From Aspergillus flavus (Eukaryota > Ascomycota > Eurotiomycetes > Eurotiales > Aspergillaceae): a DNA stretch of 64,000 nucleotides. The notes under the pieces were generated by a model, which did no database searches, was not told where the DNA came from, and worked only from the letters and a program-made list of their open reading frames with translations. The position numbers and the translations under genes are program-made. How positions within the stretch are numbered: position 1 is the stretch's first letter; the number at the start of each line of letters is the position of its first letter. This document shows, one piece after another, positions 33,185 through 44,035 of this stretch. The stretch lies in the NCBI RefSeq assembly GCF_009017415.1, contig NC_092407.1, positions 1,116,001 through 1,180,000 of the forward strand, read 5' to 3'.

Positions 33185-34175
33185 TGACATGTCTTTTTGG
33201 TCTTATTATTCTCCCTTCATTTCAGTGTAGTAACCAATTTTCTCCTAAGTACGTGTGTATAAAGTCACTCATGTGCCAACCACGCAATACTGAAAAGAGC
33301 AATGCCAACACTACACTAGCAATCATGGACAGACCCAAGCCATATCCGTGCGCAATTCAGACTCAGTAAATAACTATTTGTTGAAATCTCGAAGCGTGCA
33401 TACATGGGATGTAGCGTTGGCATTCTTAGTATAAGCCCCTTAAAGCCGCATACAGAAATGCAATATGGATAATCTTCTCAAACCTTCTCAGTTTCATGCA
33501 AGGGTGATATGAGATCTACTCTACTTCCTTGCACAGTTAGTATCTCCTTTTCTTATTTTTGGGCATTTAGATAATTCGAACATCTTCTCCACTCTTGTAC
33601 GTAGCGGTGCAGAAACATTGTACTCGACCACCCAGGTTCCCAAAACATGATGACGATACGATCCTCCAGGAACCCCAAATTCGCGCAGCTTCACATGGGA
33701 CGTATATCATAATCTTCTCTGATCAACATGATAGCATGATACATACACAAACCCCCCTCCTCTCTATCTTATTCCACTCCAGGCTCAGAACCCCGCATGG
33801 CTACAGCCAGGGTATTCTGCAGCATTTCGGGACGAAACTAGTTTTATATCCCCAGCACCTACCCAACTTATCATACGTATAACCAACACTACAATGTCCC
33901 TCAAAAGGACCACATGTTGATCACATACAGTCTTCCCTATAAAGCTCCTCCCGACTCACACGAACTACACTACACGCTATTTAGAAATTCCACGCATCAC
34001 GGAGTCCAATACCTACAGAACAGTCCCAGCAGAAATATCCATCCAGACAAATGAATTAATGGGAGTGGAATACATGTGCTTAGGTATATAGAAGGCTCTT
34101 TATTGTTCATGTTCATGATCGTCATATCTGAATGTGTTTTATCACATAGTATGCACATCCAATGAGGGCAACCCC
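33185..34175. other. intergenic, nothing recognised
   Basis: About 1 kb between the 3' ends of the Ctr gene and the FAD monooxygenase gene (convergent). No RNA gene or repeat seen. Confidence 0.4.
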
Positions 34176-36195
34176 TTATAATTTGCTCTCCGGAGAGGCG
34201 GATTCACCTTGAGGAATCAAAAACCCTTCAAAGAAGCGGCCTATCTGCCGGTAATCGTCCAGTCCAATCACGGCCGAGACATCTAAGGCGGTTAATTAAA
34301 CTCGTTCAAAACATGGAATGGGAGCAAAGCGTACATTGATCTGGTCTGACAATCACAACTGCACCTTTCTCGGGGCTGATACCGAGGTATTCGTATACAT
34401 GGCCGTGACCTTTATTGTAACTTTCGTCGTCAAAGTAGATTTTGTGCAGATCTATTCCTTAAGTCAGCTTTATGCCACATACTTAGGGGGAGGAAAGATC
34501 TTACCTTTGATTTGATTCTTTCCGGCGATTGGGTGGAAAGCTTCTGGAATTTCTTCCAATTCGATACTGTGTCGCTTTCCATAGCCCACTAGGATAGGCT
34601 CAATCACGCTGTCTATGTCGGTATCCTTCTGGCGGAAGCGGTGCAATGGGCTCTCATCTGAGCTTAGGTAGTTTCCAAGCTGTATATGTTAGCGAGGGCA
34701 CGGAAGGTGAGTGGAACACCCCGAAACTTACTGCGTTCAACTTAGACTTATTCTCAGACTTGCTAATGTCGCCCACAAAGGCCATGACTCGCCAGCGGCC
34801 ATCCGACTTCAAGGCTGTCATCAATTGCACGGGCTTTGAGTCGCAGTACCGCACCACTTGGGAACTGGGTAACCTCATTCCAGTCACAATATTAGTAGAG
34901 AGTTGTTCGGATCCCTCGGTGTGAAAGGTAATCGCAGAACTATCGTATTTGGCCGTCAAGCCAGCAGTATATTTCCCGGATTTGATGAATCCTTCCTGGA
35001 ACTCAGCAGGGGATGTCTGTCCACCAGACGAGAAAAGCTTCGAGAAATATCGGTCGAAGTTGATGAGGTCAATAGCGACCTTCTGTCTCTCAAGGACATA
35101 GGTCTCTAACAAGGACGGAGGCGCTAATCCTTTCAAAACAGTAGCCAACTTCCAGCCAATATTATATCCATCCTGCAAGCTTACATTCATACCCTGACCG
35201 GCCTTCGGGGAATGGGTATGACAGGCATCACCTGCCAGGAAGACGCGATAATCCCTATGGAAGAAGTCCGCATGGCGCTGACCGATCGCGTAGGCGGACC
35301 ACCACACCGTCTCGGCGAACTCAATTCTGTACTGGCTGAGGATAGCCCTAGCAGATTGTTGTAGATCCTCCAGCTTGACCTCTTTGGCCTTGGTCCCTGC
35401 CGGCAGCTCGATGTAAAACCGTGTTAAATTGCGGGCGTCGCCTTCACGAGGAATGATCAACAGGTTACCAGCCTTGGAGCGAATGGTAGTTTTCTTCCGA
35501 ATATCTGGGAAGTCCGTCCGGGGTACCATATCCATGACACCCCAGACTGCGTCGCTGCTGTCACCAATCATCTTATAACCCAGCGAGCGACGGACAGTAC
35601 TGTGTGCTCCATCACACGCCTATAGCAAATTCCATTAGAACACGAAAGACGACAACACTTTTCAGAAATGAGTTGAACATACAAGAGCGTATTTCGCCTC
35701 GAAGATCTCAGTTCTCCCTTCCTTCTCAGCCGTCACCTTCACTGGATACGACTGGGGATCATTGACGAGCGAGCTATCAACCTCAACGTTCTTGATGTCA
35801 AACCCATAATCAATAATCTGGTCATTGAACCGCTGCATAGACTCGATGAATAACCCATTAATACGGGCCTGGTTCAAGATTACATGCGGCTGATGTGATA
35901 GCCCTGGCTGTGTATCTGCCGTCCGACCAGTACGTTTAATATCGCCGGAACCATTGGCAGCCCAGAAGACGACCTCCAGGACATGGTAGGACTCGCGCAG
36001 CAACTCTTCGCCAATTCCGAAGCTCTCAAATATTTCCACCGTGCGGCACTGGACGCCATCCGCCTGCCCCATGGTCATAGGCCCGTCGCGGCGCTCAAGC
36101 ACCTTACAGCGGATCCCACAGCGGGCGAGCCATGTCGCAGCACAGAGGCCTGCGGATCCGCTTCCGCAGATAAGGACGTCAACTTTCTCGACCAT
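34176..36195 (-). CDS. FAD-dependent phenol 2-monooxygenase-type hydroxylase
   Basis: Five exons on the minus strand, 36195-35683, 35619-34732, 34679-34505, 34457-34335 and 34282-34176, give 601 residues; introns are 63, 52, 47 and 52 nt. The N-terminal FAD-binding motif G11-x-G13-x-x-G16 (ICGSGSAGLCAA), the DG motif CDGAHSTVRRSLG (D174) and the GD motif GDACHTHSPKAGQGMN (about G301-D302) are all present. The last 170 residues form the thioredoxin-like dimerisation domain of phenol hydroxylase (ending IRPDQYVSAVIG-like, then a short tail). Fungal relatives include phenol 2-monooxygenase and 3-hydroxybenzoate 4-hydroxylase, which gives protocatechuate. Given the carboxymuconate cyclase and enol-lactonase in this window, the second role is attractive but unproved. 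No peroxisomal or secretory signal. Confidence 0.87.
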
Positions 36196-36811
36196 AACTG
36201 CCTCAGCGAGTATGCGCGTACCCTTCGGCGGTTTATAGTGAGAATAGGAGGTAATAATTTAACGAATTGTGGAACTTTCCGTTTCTCTGGCATGTGCAGT
36301 CATCTGATTCTTAAATCAGGGGCTCCGGAATGCATCCCGGGGTAGCCACGGGATGGATTCCGGGGTCGGCATCCGCACGGCAAATCATTACAGCCCTCGG
36401 GTCAGGGTCTTCCTCCACCATGTCCACCCCAGCTGTGGGGAACGATATATATCAGCCCATCATATGGAGGACATTCCCTCGGAATGAGTATACGGACAAA
36501 TTAGCGGGTTTCGCTTACTGTAGGATAGGTTCCCGGTAGGCGTAGCCCTTAACTCGCCATCACCACTTGCCGATTTCATACTTCACGAAACATCCAACAT
36601 GCGTTCTAGCTTCCAAGCATGACCATCGTTATTTGTGCTCTAATATCGTTATATAACGTGCCTATCATCCGTCACTCTCTGCAGCATATCACATGAACGG
36701 TTTCTCCGAACGCCAGCGCCGGGTGTAAATCGAATATTCACCATGTCACAGTATGCCCTTCCGTATGCTCAAAAAGAAAACTGTGGAACAAAAATCAAAC
36801 CATGCAATAAT
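36196..36811. other. promoter side of the FAD monooxygenase gene / 3' side of PPG1
   Basis: Two minus-strand genes are separated by about 615 bases. Short frames only. Repeated GGAATG..CCGGGG words near 36330-36370 are noted without a factor being assigned. Confidence 0.35.
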
Positions 36812-38152
36812 TTACAAGAAGTACTCGCTACGGCCCGGCCGCGATGTGGGCACATGCCGTTGGTCATCGCTGACAGCACTAAAGAGCTTGAATGTCGGTT
36901 TGAGATCCTCACCAATCTCACAGACCGATGCCAGGTTGCCACATCGGTAGCAGTAGTTAGGCGCACTCCACACCGTCACCACATTTTGGTTCGCAAAGTG
37001 GTACTTGTATCCCTCGTTCACCAGTTGGTGCGCACGGGCGATTAGTGTCAGGTCATTGACGTGACAGAACTCATCTGCCACCTTATCTCCAAACAGCCAA
37101 CCTACATAGGCATTAGTCAAAGGACCAGCGTCTCACGAATTGCAAATGACGTACCAGCGCCTCTTGGGCTGACAGCCCATGTCTCTACATCATCAGGGTC
37201 GGACCAGACCAGGTCGCAGAAAGCACCCTCATGCGGAATTTCTTGGGCTCTTGCCACCACACGAACTTGGTCCAAGGTCCTGATCTCGGGGCTTAGGCCA
37301 CCATGTACACAGAGCACCCTGCCATCAATGATGGCCCCAAGTGTCATGAAGTCAAAGACCTGACAGCAAGCTTTCCAGACCGATGCATTGCCGTACTTCT
37401 GAAAACACTCTTCATAGAAGCCGTAGACTTGCGTGATCTGTCGGGACTCATGATTCCCACGCACCAGCGTTACTCGATCCGGATACCTGCCGAAGGGTTC
37501 GTTAGTATCTGTTCCACAAAAGACCAGGCACGAGTATGACTGACTTGGCCTTCAAGCATAGTAATAATGTCAAAGTCTCCAGACTAAAGTAGCCTCGGTC
37601 GACATAATCACCCAAGAAGACAAAGTTCCGATTTAGCGTCACCTCGTTCGATCCGGCGCTTGAAGAGCGTTCTCTCTGGGAGCTCGTTTCGTCGCCACCT
37701 TCCGAATGCGATCCAGAGTTTCTCAACTTTTTCCGCAATTTGGGGTCCGTGATTTCCGAGGGAGGCTCGATATCAGCTGAGGTGATCACAGACGGTGATG
37801 TTTTTGGGGGTTCGACCATAGACTCGTCTGGCATGCCGCCCGAGACGCGGAAAAGCTCCAGTAGATCGTAGAATTGGCCATGGATATCTCCGCAGATTGT
37901 GACGGGCGTCGAGACCGGTTGTACGTTCGATTCTAAGCGCGCGCACAAGTGAGCCTCGGGGGATCAAGCACAAATCTCATTCGACGGAGGTTGCTTACCT
38001 TCCATCATGTACTCCTTCACAATCTCACATAGTTGTTTCATATGCTGCTCTGAAAGATACTTGCAATCTTTCGCAGCCTCTAACCATTCGTCGGGACCGG
38101 CATTGCGCTTTAATTTGGCCGGTCCTGGCTGCGGGACTTTACTATCGACCAT
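36812..38152 (-). CDS. ppg1: PPG1-type serine/threonine protein phosphatase (PP2A-like)
   Basis: Exons 38152-37999, 37932-37545, 37486-37155 and 37101-36812 on the minus strand (introns 66, 58 and 53 nt) give 387 residues. Phosphoprotein phosphatase motifs are complete: GDIHGQF, GDYVDRG, RGNHESR, then HGGLSP and the HxxxF-type C-terminal region with [11 protein letters not shown]. The chain ends in YFL, as in PP2A-class catalytic subunits, where the end is methylated. Unlike yeast or animal PP2A, a Ser/Glu/Pro-rich segment of about 55-60 residues sits between GGMPDE and [14 protein letters not shown]. The protein is longer at the N-terminus too (about 20 residues before the core). Ppg1 acts in the cytoplasm and at membranes in STRIPAK/Far-like complexes in yeast. 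Transcribed divergently from UPF3. Confidence 0.92.
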
Positions 38153-38644
38153 GGTGAAAGTGGACAAAAGCGCCGAGTAAAGGGGGGAATTGAGGGGTAC
38201 TTCGATAGGAGAATAGAAGTCAGGGTCAGAACGGTCAAAAGAAGGGGAAAGAAATTATTGAGCGAAGGCCGTCTATTTGCACCGGGGACGAATATCTAGA
38301 ACGTCGCAAAAGGTTGGATTGAATCATTAATTAGGATCAAGTGACGCTTTTCCCCACACGTGGTTGTTGGGTATCTCGAGATCGCGTGATTGGGCCCTCT
38401 GGTGTCCCGTAACCGCCTTATCATTCTTTTTGCTCTTCACTCTCTTTGCCCCTTCCATTCTGACACTTATTTGTTTCACCAGAGTCGCTATATCGACTCC
38501 CATCTTGGAGGTTCCACTCCTCTTATCCTTCTCTCAAATTTCTCACAGTCCCGTTCGCCAACTCCGTCTTCCATCCATTTTCGAGAACCCCTCCCCCGCA
38601 ATCTCACTCCTCTCGGGGTGTAGATCGTCGAGACGCTCTACGCC
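38153..38644. other. divergent PPG1/UPF3 promoter region
   Basis: About 490 bases separating two outward-facing housekeeping genes. The UPF3 side is pyrimidine-rich (38420-38600), as usual before Aspergillus starts. No uORF or factor site was assigned. Confidence 0.5.
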
Positions 38645-40431
38645 ATGACGCAGACTGCAGCTGGGAAATCAACGGGAGGTGTTCTCCAAATCCCTATCGC
38701 AGCGACACAGAAGAACACCGCCAACGCTGCCGCCGCTCCCACTCCCAAGAAAGCACCCAAACCAGCTGCACCACGGCTCAAGCTCCTGGTGCGGAGACTG
38801 CCTCCGGGACTAACACAGGCAGAATTTGAGGCTGCTGTAGGCCCTGAATGGAAACTTGGAGCGGGAAAGATCGATTGGTTTCAATATAAGCCGGGCAAGG
38901 TTTCTAAGGAGTGAGTGCCCGGCTAATTCTACTTGCATGTAGCTTGTCGAGTGCTAATTCAGGGAACAGCCCAGCGAAGCCGTCACGACCCTCGCGTGCC
39001 TACGTTCACGTTGTGTCCAGCGACCATATCATCCCACTCTCGAATAAAGTTCGTCAGGTATCTTTCACAGACGCTCGAAACACCTTCAACGATCCCATTC
39101 TGTTGGGGCCCCCCTCCGTTGAATATGCACCATATGCGAAAGTTCCCGGGAGCCGTGTACGGAAAGATGCTCGCCAAGGGACTATTGACCAGGACCCCGA
39201 TTTCATTGCCTTCCTCGAAAGTCTTACACAACCGATCACCAAGCCGCCTACGGTCGAGAATGCCACTGATGCGGAGGAGAAGAAGGAGACCGTGACCACC
39301 ACACCCTTAGTGCAATATATCAAAGAGAAGAAGGCGAACAAAGCGAAGGATAGTTCCAATAAATCCTCGAAGCACGCCAAAGCCGATAAGGAGACCAAGG
39401 CGGAAAAGGTCCAAGCAAAGAAACTACTACAACGGCCCGATAAGGAAACGGCACAGGCCCCAGAGAAAAATGAAAAGAAAGCCAAGGCGGATAAAGCCAC
39501 CAAGGAAGCTGTGAGGGTAGCGAACAAACAGGCTGCCAATGTCGCCAAACAAGCCGCGAAGGCCTCCGCGGCACAGAGTTCGCCCAAGGACCCCGGTCAG
39601 TCTACCCCAGCCACGGAGCGCAGACGGGAACGAGGAAGCATTGCGGCTGCAGCCAAGATCCTCCAGCGAGACTTGGGCCTGGCACCAGCTGGCAGTCGTC
39701 GCAAAGGGGGCAAGAGCGGTTCGGCGGAGACGGACGCATCCAAAGCTGAAGCGACGAGTTCCGAGTCGGGCAAGAAAGAGACCCCTCCGAGATCATCGAG
39801 AGGAGGCGCCTCGTCACAGAACGCCAAGGTCAAGGGAAATGTGCCACAGCCCAATGAGCCGACATCCCAGTCCGAAGCGAACACACCTCCCGCTAGCACT
39901 ACGCCTACCTCAGGCAAATCATCGAAATCGAAAGGGAAACAGGCACCGCCCGCAGCCTCTACAGCGACACAAGCTTTCCTCAAGCATGCCAATCCCTCGC
40001 AGGGGGTGACGGAGCCATTGTTAGAAGCGGCATTTAAGACGTTCGGCAAAGTCGTGAAGGTGGAGATTGATAAGAAGAAGGGCTTTGGATATATTGATTT
40101 CGCAGAGCCGGACGGACTACAAAAGGCGATCGCCGCCAGCCCTGTGTCGGTCGCCCAAAGTCAAGTTGTGGTGCTGGAACGCAAGATTAACCCTGGTGGA
40201 GAGAAGGGCCGTGGCAAGAATCGCAATGAGCCTCAACCTACCAACGCTGGTGGCAACAATAACAGCAACAACACCAATGCGAACGGTGGTCGTGGGGGTA
40301 AATCAAATGAGGGTGGCTCGGGATCGTCGCGTGGACGTGGCGGGCGATCGAAGAAAGGCGGTGGTGGTGGTGCTAAGGGAAGCGGTGGAGGTAACGCCAA
40401 TGCGAATGCGCCTGCCAAGGACGCTAAGTAA
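38645..40431 (+). CDS. upf3: UPF3, nonsense-mediated mRNA decay factor, with second RRM-like domain
   Basis: Exons 38645-38910 and 38970-40431 (59-nt intron) give 575 residues. I use the acceptor at 38969 rather than the CAG at 38962 because only it keeps the conserved frame (KVSKDPAKPSRPSRAYVHV). Residues about 43-190 are the Smg4/UPF3 RRM-like domain: KLLVRRLPPGLT, then EYAPYAKVP and GTIDQDPDFIAFLE. A long Lys/Ala/Glu-rich, probably disordered or helical linker follows (200-350). A further RRM-like fold lies at about 440-510 (AFKTFGKVVKVEID, GFGYIDFAE). The tail is Gly/Arg/Asn-rich (RGRGG repeats), suited to RNA binding. UPF3 joins UPF2 and the exon-junction complex to trigger decay of transcripts with premature stops. 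Confidence 0.9.
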
Positions 40432-43400
40432 TATTCATGAACTGTCATGTTGTAAGAACCATAGATACCCTTTGAGGAATGAGACGTTATGATAGACCTG
40501 GAAACAATTCACGCAGCGACATGAAGCATCGAGGTAGGCATGAATTTGCGCATTTGTATACGGAGAGTATTGTCCAAGTTTTACGAGTGAAGTGAATCGC
40601 TACATGGGAGTCCAAAGCTGTCGTGAGTACATAGTCTACGTGAATCATTTACAATCAAGAACAAGTTCAGAGCAAATACTTTCGATTGAGTAAAATGGGT
40701 ATCAAAATAGCCAAACTCCATGTCCCAATCATCTCATCACCAGCATCAAAGTGAAAAAAGAAAACGGGAACAAAACACCTTTCAGACCTCCTCAACACCC
40801 ACCAAGTCCGACCGACCGAAATCAAGACATCGAGACAAGGTAAAGATCATCACCACTCCCTGGACGAGAGGCACTCGAACAAGCTCACCGAAGCGAGTCG
40901 TTCGCAGATACCAACCGTCGAGACGGAAGTAAACACGGCTTCACTTTAGGGCATTGAGGACATAGAAGTCATCAGCAAGGGTGGAGATTCTGTAGCTCTT
41001 TAGAAGAGTTCAGAGGTGGGACGTCTACTCTAAAGTGATTCTTTGAACTGTAGGCAAGCAGGTTAGCAATCATTCTTTGTTTGGCTCATTGCTTTGTTCT
41101 GGGGTTCCCAAATGTAGGGAGGGGAGGAACTTACGTAGAGTCGCTTATTTTTCGAAATGAATGAGACTTCGCCGGTATTTATGTTGGATGACTGGCGCTA
41201 GTGCGGGCGCTAGTGGGAAGCGAGGTCATGTGTGTTTGGCTTGTTTGCCTGCGAGCTTGTTTCCAGTTCGCCAATGGAGAGTGTTGAAGAGTTTTCAAGG
41301 CTCCACTTATGTATGGCTTGGCATGTTCTATGGTGTTCGATTCTGACTGGGAATGGCAATTGGTTGACTTGGTTACTCGGAAGAGATGCTCAATTTCACC
41401 TGGTTATGTTCTTCGCATAAGACCTCTTTTTGTCTCGTGGTGGTTTATGCTATAATCCCCAGTTCCCATCGGGCCGAGTCTCGGTATGCCGATATTCATC
41501 GTAGGAGCACTCAGAATTTAGTTGCGGTCGACATGGTCATATAAGTTGAAATGAATAATAATTTTTGTCTTTAGACACTCATTTGATAAACAGTATGTCC
41601 TTGGTAACCAATGTGTAACCTGTACAGCGGACACGTATGAATGATGCAAGTGTTTGCGCAGATACTGTAATCGTCATCAGACCATGAGGGTTCCTTTCTA
41701 ATCGTAATGTTCTCTTTTGCAGAATGAGCATGTATTTCTTCGATATTCGCTATGTCTGTATCTATTAGGCTTGCTTGGCTTAGTAAATTGACTTTTGTGA
41801 TGGTCCGACTCGATTCCACTGCGGTCAGCATGCTCTGTACTTCGTATAGATATATATCTTCCAATAACATTTCTCCTACAATGTGACTGGAACCCCACAA
41901 ATAGACTACAGACGTAGTATCACTTGTCAACTACTAAGTCAAGAATCGAATTATCTAGAGCCGGTCACAAGCATCGAAAGCCCACCTCAGACGTAGGACT
42001 CCACAGTTATTTGAAGTGATATGTTGGTGGATGTTGAGATCCATAGCACGACTCTTATCGCTCTATCGCCAAGCTTATCAGAGAACAACTCCGCGCTGGC
42101 CAAATCGATCTCCCATATAAATGTGTAGAACCCCGATAATCTGGAGTTTGCAGCAATAAACTTAGTTTTGTATGCGAATTTGCAAGTATTGGAGTACTAA
42201 AGACTTTGATCTAACAGTACCCCAGCCTATTTAGACTGGACACGTGACTAAGAATTATCTTCAGTCCTGGCTAAATACTTCAGTAGGTTAGTAACCATAG
42301 GCGGTGAAGGGATCAGTCAGCCCGTAGGAGCGCTTCTCCGTCGCTTGCAATGCCCCGTTATTTGGAAGGTGGATGCAAGATCCTCGTAGTTTCTCAGTAT
42401 CCTGAATGCGGTAGTCTCCCAGCGCACCTGCTTTGCAGGCTCCTCTCACAAGCACTTTATCAAATATGTTGGAAAGCAGTATACTGACTCTCGTTCTCTG
42501 TGAAAGTAGGGTTTCCTGATTCTGATGGTGATTTGGTGGACAACAATAGGAAGACCACGGCCACGGGTTAGGGGAATTTGTAGACTGTTTTTTGGTGAAA
42601 ATTATACATTGCTCTACCACTAGCGTTAATAGTAGTGCCTGAACCCTAATAGTCATAGAGGACTTTTATTTAAGCTTTTCAATAAAGAACCTATATTATA
42701 TTTGGTTCCTGTATTGCACCTGCGCCTGTGGTATTACCGCTTAACCGTAGAGCTTACCTTAAGTCAGGTGCTCGGACTAAACAGAAGAGACCAAGGCGGT
42801 CAGCAAAGCGGTAATAAAAATGACGGCATCCAGGTCAAATTCCATCCGAGCTATATTCCCAAGGCCTTCAACGAAAAGCTCTATCGTGTTATTGAAAACG
42901 CAATACATCTTCACCGATGGCCCTAAGTAATATGACGTTCGGCTGTGATGGAACATATCCTGTAATCGGTAGGCCGTCAGCTGGTCCGGGGGAATAAAAT
43001 ACTTTACTCCGCCTCTCTTAGCTGACGAAGCCCTTCTCGTATCCTGAACCACAGCGACGAATAAGGAGTCAGGACTAAGATGCCCGTGCAGGAGCTCATG
43101 TACTTCAGAAACTTGGCACACTAGTGGGATCATTTTTACTGGAGACTCTGACCTCCGGGTATGAATTATGTATAAACTGTTTCTCTAGTCCGTTGGAATC
43201 TCCTCGGATGGCCTGGCAGACTATCCTCGTGGCGAATAATGTGTATATTTCTTGTCCATGATCTTTAAATCGTTTGTTTGCTGCTGTAATATAGTTATAT
43301 AGTATGGCTTCGCCTAGTCCGTGGCATTATCATGTACTTAGTACAGGCACTAGCAACGCCTTCTGCGCTCTTCGTCTGAAACATAGATACATTGAATCAG

Positions 43401-44035
43401 CTTTGGATTTGCCTCTATGAACGAAACCGTCATAACCAATAAATTTGACAGAGCCATTACCTATATCAGGTCTCATTGCTGTAGTTGGCAGACCTTTGTA
43501 GGCCACGGCATATCATGTTGTGTGACTGTGTTCAAGTCATGTTTGATCAACGACGCCTCAGGAGCGGATCAAAAAGAAAAAAGAAAAAAAAAAAAAAAAA
43601 AAAAAAAAAAAGAAAAAGGAAGAAGAAGGAAAAGAAAAGAAAAAGACAGAGAGAAATCTTTCCCCGGAGCCGGAAGCCAGCGATTTAATGTTACCTGGTA
43701 TGTTTCGTAGCAGCATATCCAAAAGGATATCGAGGATTTGAAGGTGATTGGGGCCTTGATATTAGGACACATAAGCAAATACTCTTTGGATGGGGATAGC
43801 TCACCTCACCTATGTTAGGGCTGCTAACTAAACCATCAAAATAATACCAGGGACAGATTCCTACAACGCTAGTTGACTGGGAAAGAGGACTATATAGTAC
43901 CAAATCTTTTTACTGTGCCGTTGCAAGCAATGCGGGACAGTTCATTTCAGTCACACAGAAAATGATAGGTAAGGGGGCGTTAAGATTTTCAAAGAAAAAT
44001 CAGCTTCTACTGTAACAGGGAAACAATTCTAAACA
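40432..44035. other. gene-poor region with unexplained ORFs
   Basis: About 3.6 kb. Minus-strand open frames at 41571-41930 (119 aa), 42288-42656 (122 aa) and 42777-43133 (118 aa) begin with ATG and have mixed, protein-like composition (for example RGGVKYFIPPDQLTAYRL), but I recognise no family and cannot join them into one spliced gene. They may be relics of genes near the NACHT locus. A polypurine tract lies at the right end. Confidence 0.35.
43568..43655. repeat. polypurine (A/G) tract with long A run
   Basis: About 85 bases almost only A and G, with a run of about 28 A. It gives long artificial Lys or Phe frames on the two strands, which I ignore. Confidence 0.9.

Noticed and set aside
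43417..43778. Lys-rich (plus) and Phe-rich (minus) open frames
   Set aside because: They are artefacts of the polypurine tract and have no other protein-like part.
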